The position numbers and the translations under genes are program-made. A model generated the notes under the pieces. It searched no databases. It had not been told where the DNA came from and saw only the letters and a list, made by a program, of their open reading frames with translations. Positions 14,334-14,463 of a DNA stretch of 14,463 bases are shown in pieces (position 1 is the first letter of the stretch; each line of letters opens with the position of its first letter). Source of the DNA: Spirochaetales bacterium (GTDB taxonomy: Bacteria; Spirochaetota; Spirochaetia; Sphaerochaetales; Sphaerochaetaceae); the NCBI GenBank assembly GCA_028723145.1, contig JAQYFM010000166.1, positions 1 to 14,463 on the forward strand, read 5' to 3'.

Positions 14334-14463
14334 TTATTTATCTTCGTAGAGCCAACAAGCTACTTGGTGCTCTGGTCCACAATCAAACATTGGAGGAATG
14401 TTACATGAGCACTTTTCCATCTTGTGAGGACATCTATCGTAGAAATAACATCCTTTTCTTTCC
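14334..14463 (-). CDS. C-terminus of an Opp/Dpp-type ABC transporter ATPase (partial)
   Basis: The last 42 residues of a gene that enters from the right edge: ERKGCYFYDRCPHKMEKC followed by SCNIPPMFDCGPEHQVACWL and YEDK. This is the C-terminal cysteine-rich signature of peptide-transporter ATPases (OppD, OppF, DppD and DppF): GCxFxxRCP, a third Cys six residues later, P, then H-x-x-x-C. In DppD-type proteins the four cysteines have been reported to hold an iron-sulfur cluster. The nucleotide-binding domain is outside the window, so D-type and F-type cannot be separated. It is most likely the last gene of an opp operon transcribed toward oppA and would energise uptake of peptides delivered by OppA. 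Confidence 0.9.
   Translation of the reverse strand, partial: ERKGCYFYDRCPHKMEKCSCNIPPMFDCGPEHQVACWLYEDK

Overview
The window reads as a low-GC bacterial chromosome segment with tightly packed genes and no RNA gene, insertion sequence, CRISPR array or prophage core that I can see. The organism is probably a host-associated anaerobic spirochaete or a relative. This rests only on the look of the lipoprotein signal peptide and of the AddB subunit, so the taxonomic call is tentative.

Layout from left to right. Positions 1-948 hold two minus-strand membrane-protein genes: a CPBP-family (CAAX-type) intramembrane protease, and behind it the start of an unidentified one-helix protein with a TTG start. 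Divergent from these, 1025-6657 is a two-gene plus-strand operon, addB-addA, encoding a two-subunit ATP-dependent helicase-nuclease for double-strand-break processing. It converges on a minus-strand four-gene operon read from 10627 down to 6684: aroA (EPSP synthase), ltaE (threonine aldolase), a small protein with a possible flavodoxin-like fold, and a MalY/PatB-type PLP enzyme. The last three genes each overlap the previous one by 4-8 bases and carry their own Shine-Dalgarno sequence. Upstream of aroA, separated by a good terminator, is oppA (12417-10699), an oligopeptide-binding lipoprotein whose base and codon use stands out from every neighbour. Next comes a divergent pair: a minus-strand metalloprotease-like protein (SprT-like HExxH domain plus DUF2786-like domain) and a plus-strand two-helix membrane protein. 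At the right edge, behind a bidirectional terminator, is the C-terminus of an Opp/Dpp transporter ATPase, likely a partner of OppA.

How the genes work together: AddAB is a self-contained repair enzyme. OppA and the edge ATPase belong to peptide uptake, but the SprT-like and membrane-protein genes sit between them. The aroA operon combines aromatic biosynthesis with two PLP enzymes of Thr/Gly and Cys/Met metabolism.

The most unusual feature is not a gene. Five genes that open transcription units (the CPBP protease, addB, aroA, the SprT-like gene and the two-helix membrane protein) lack a usable Shine-Dalgarno sequence. Each has a good -10 hexamer ending 6 or 7 bases before its ATG, which would start the mRNA at or next to the start codon. 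Internal operon genes and oppA have normal Shine-Dalgarno sites. This suggests that leaderless initiation is common in this organism.
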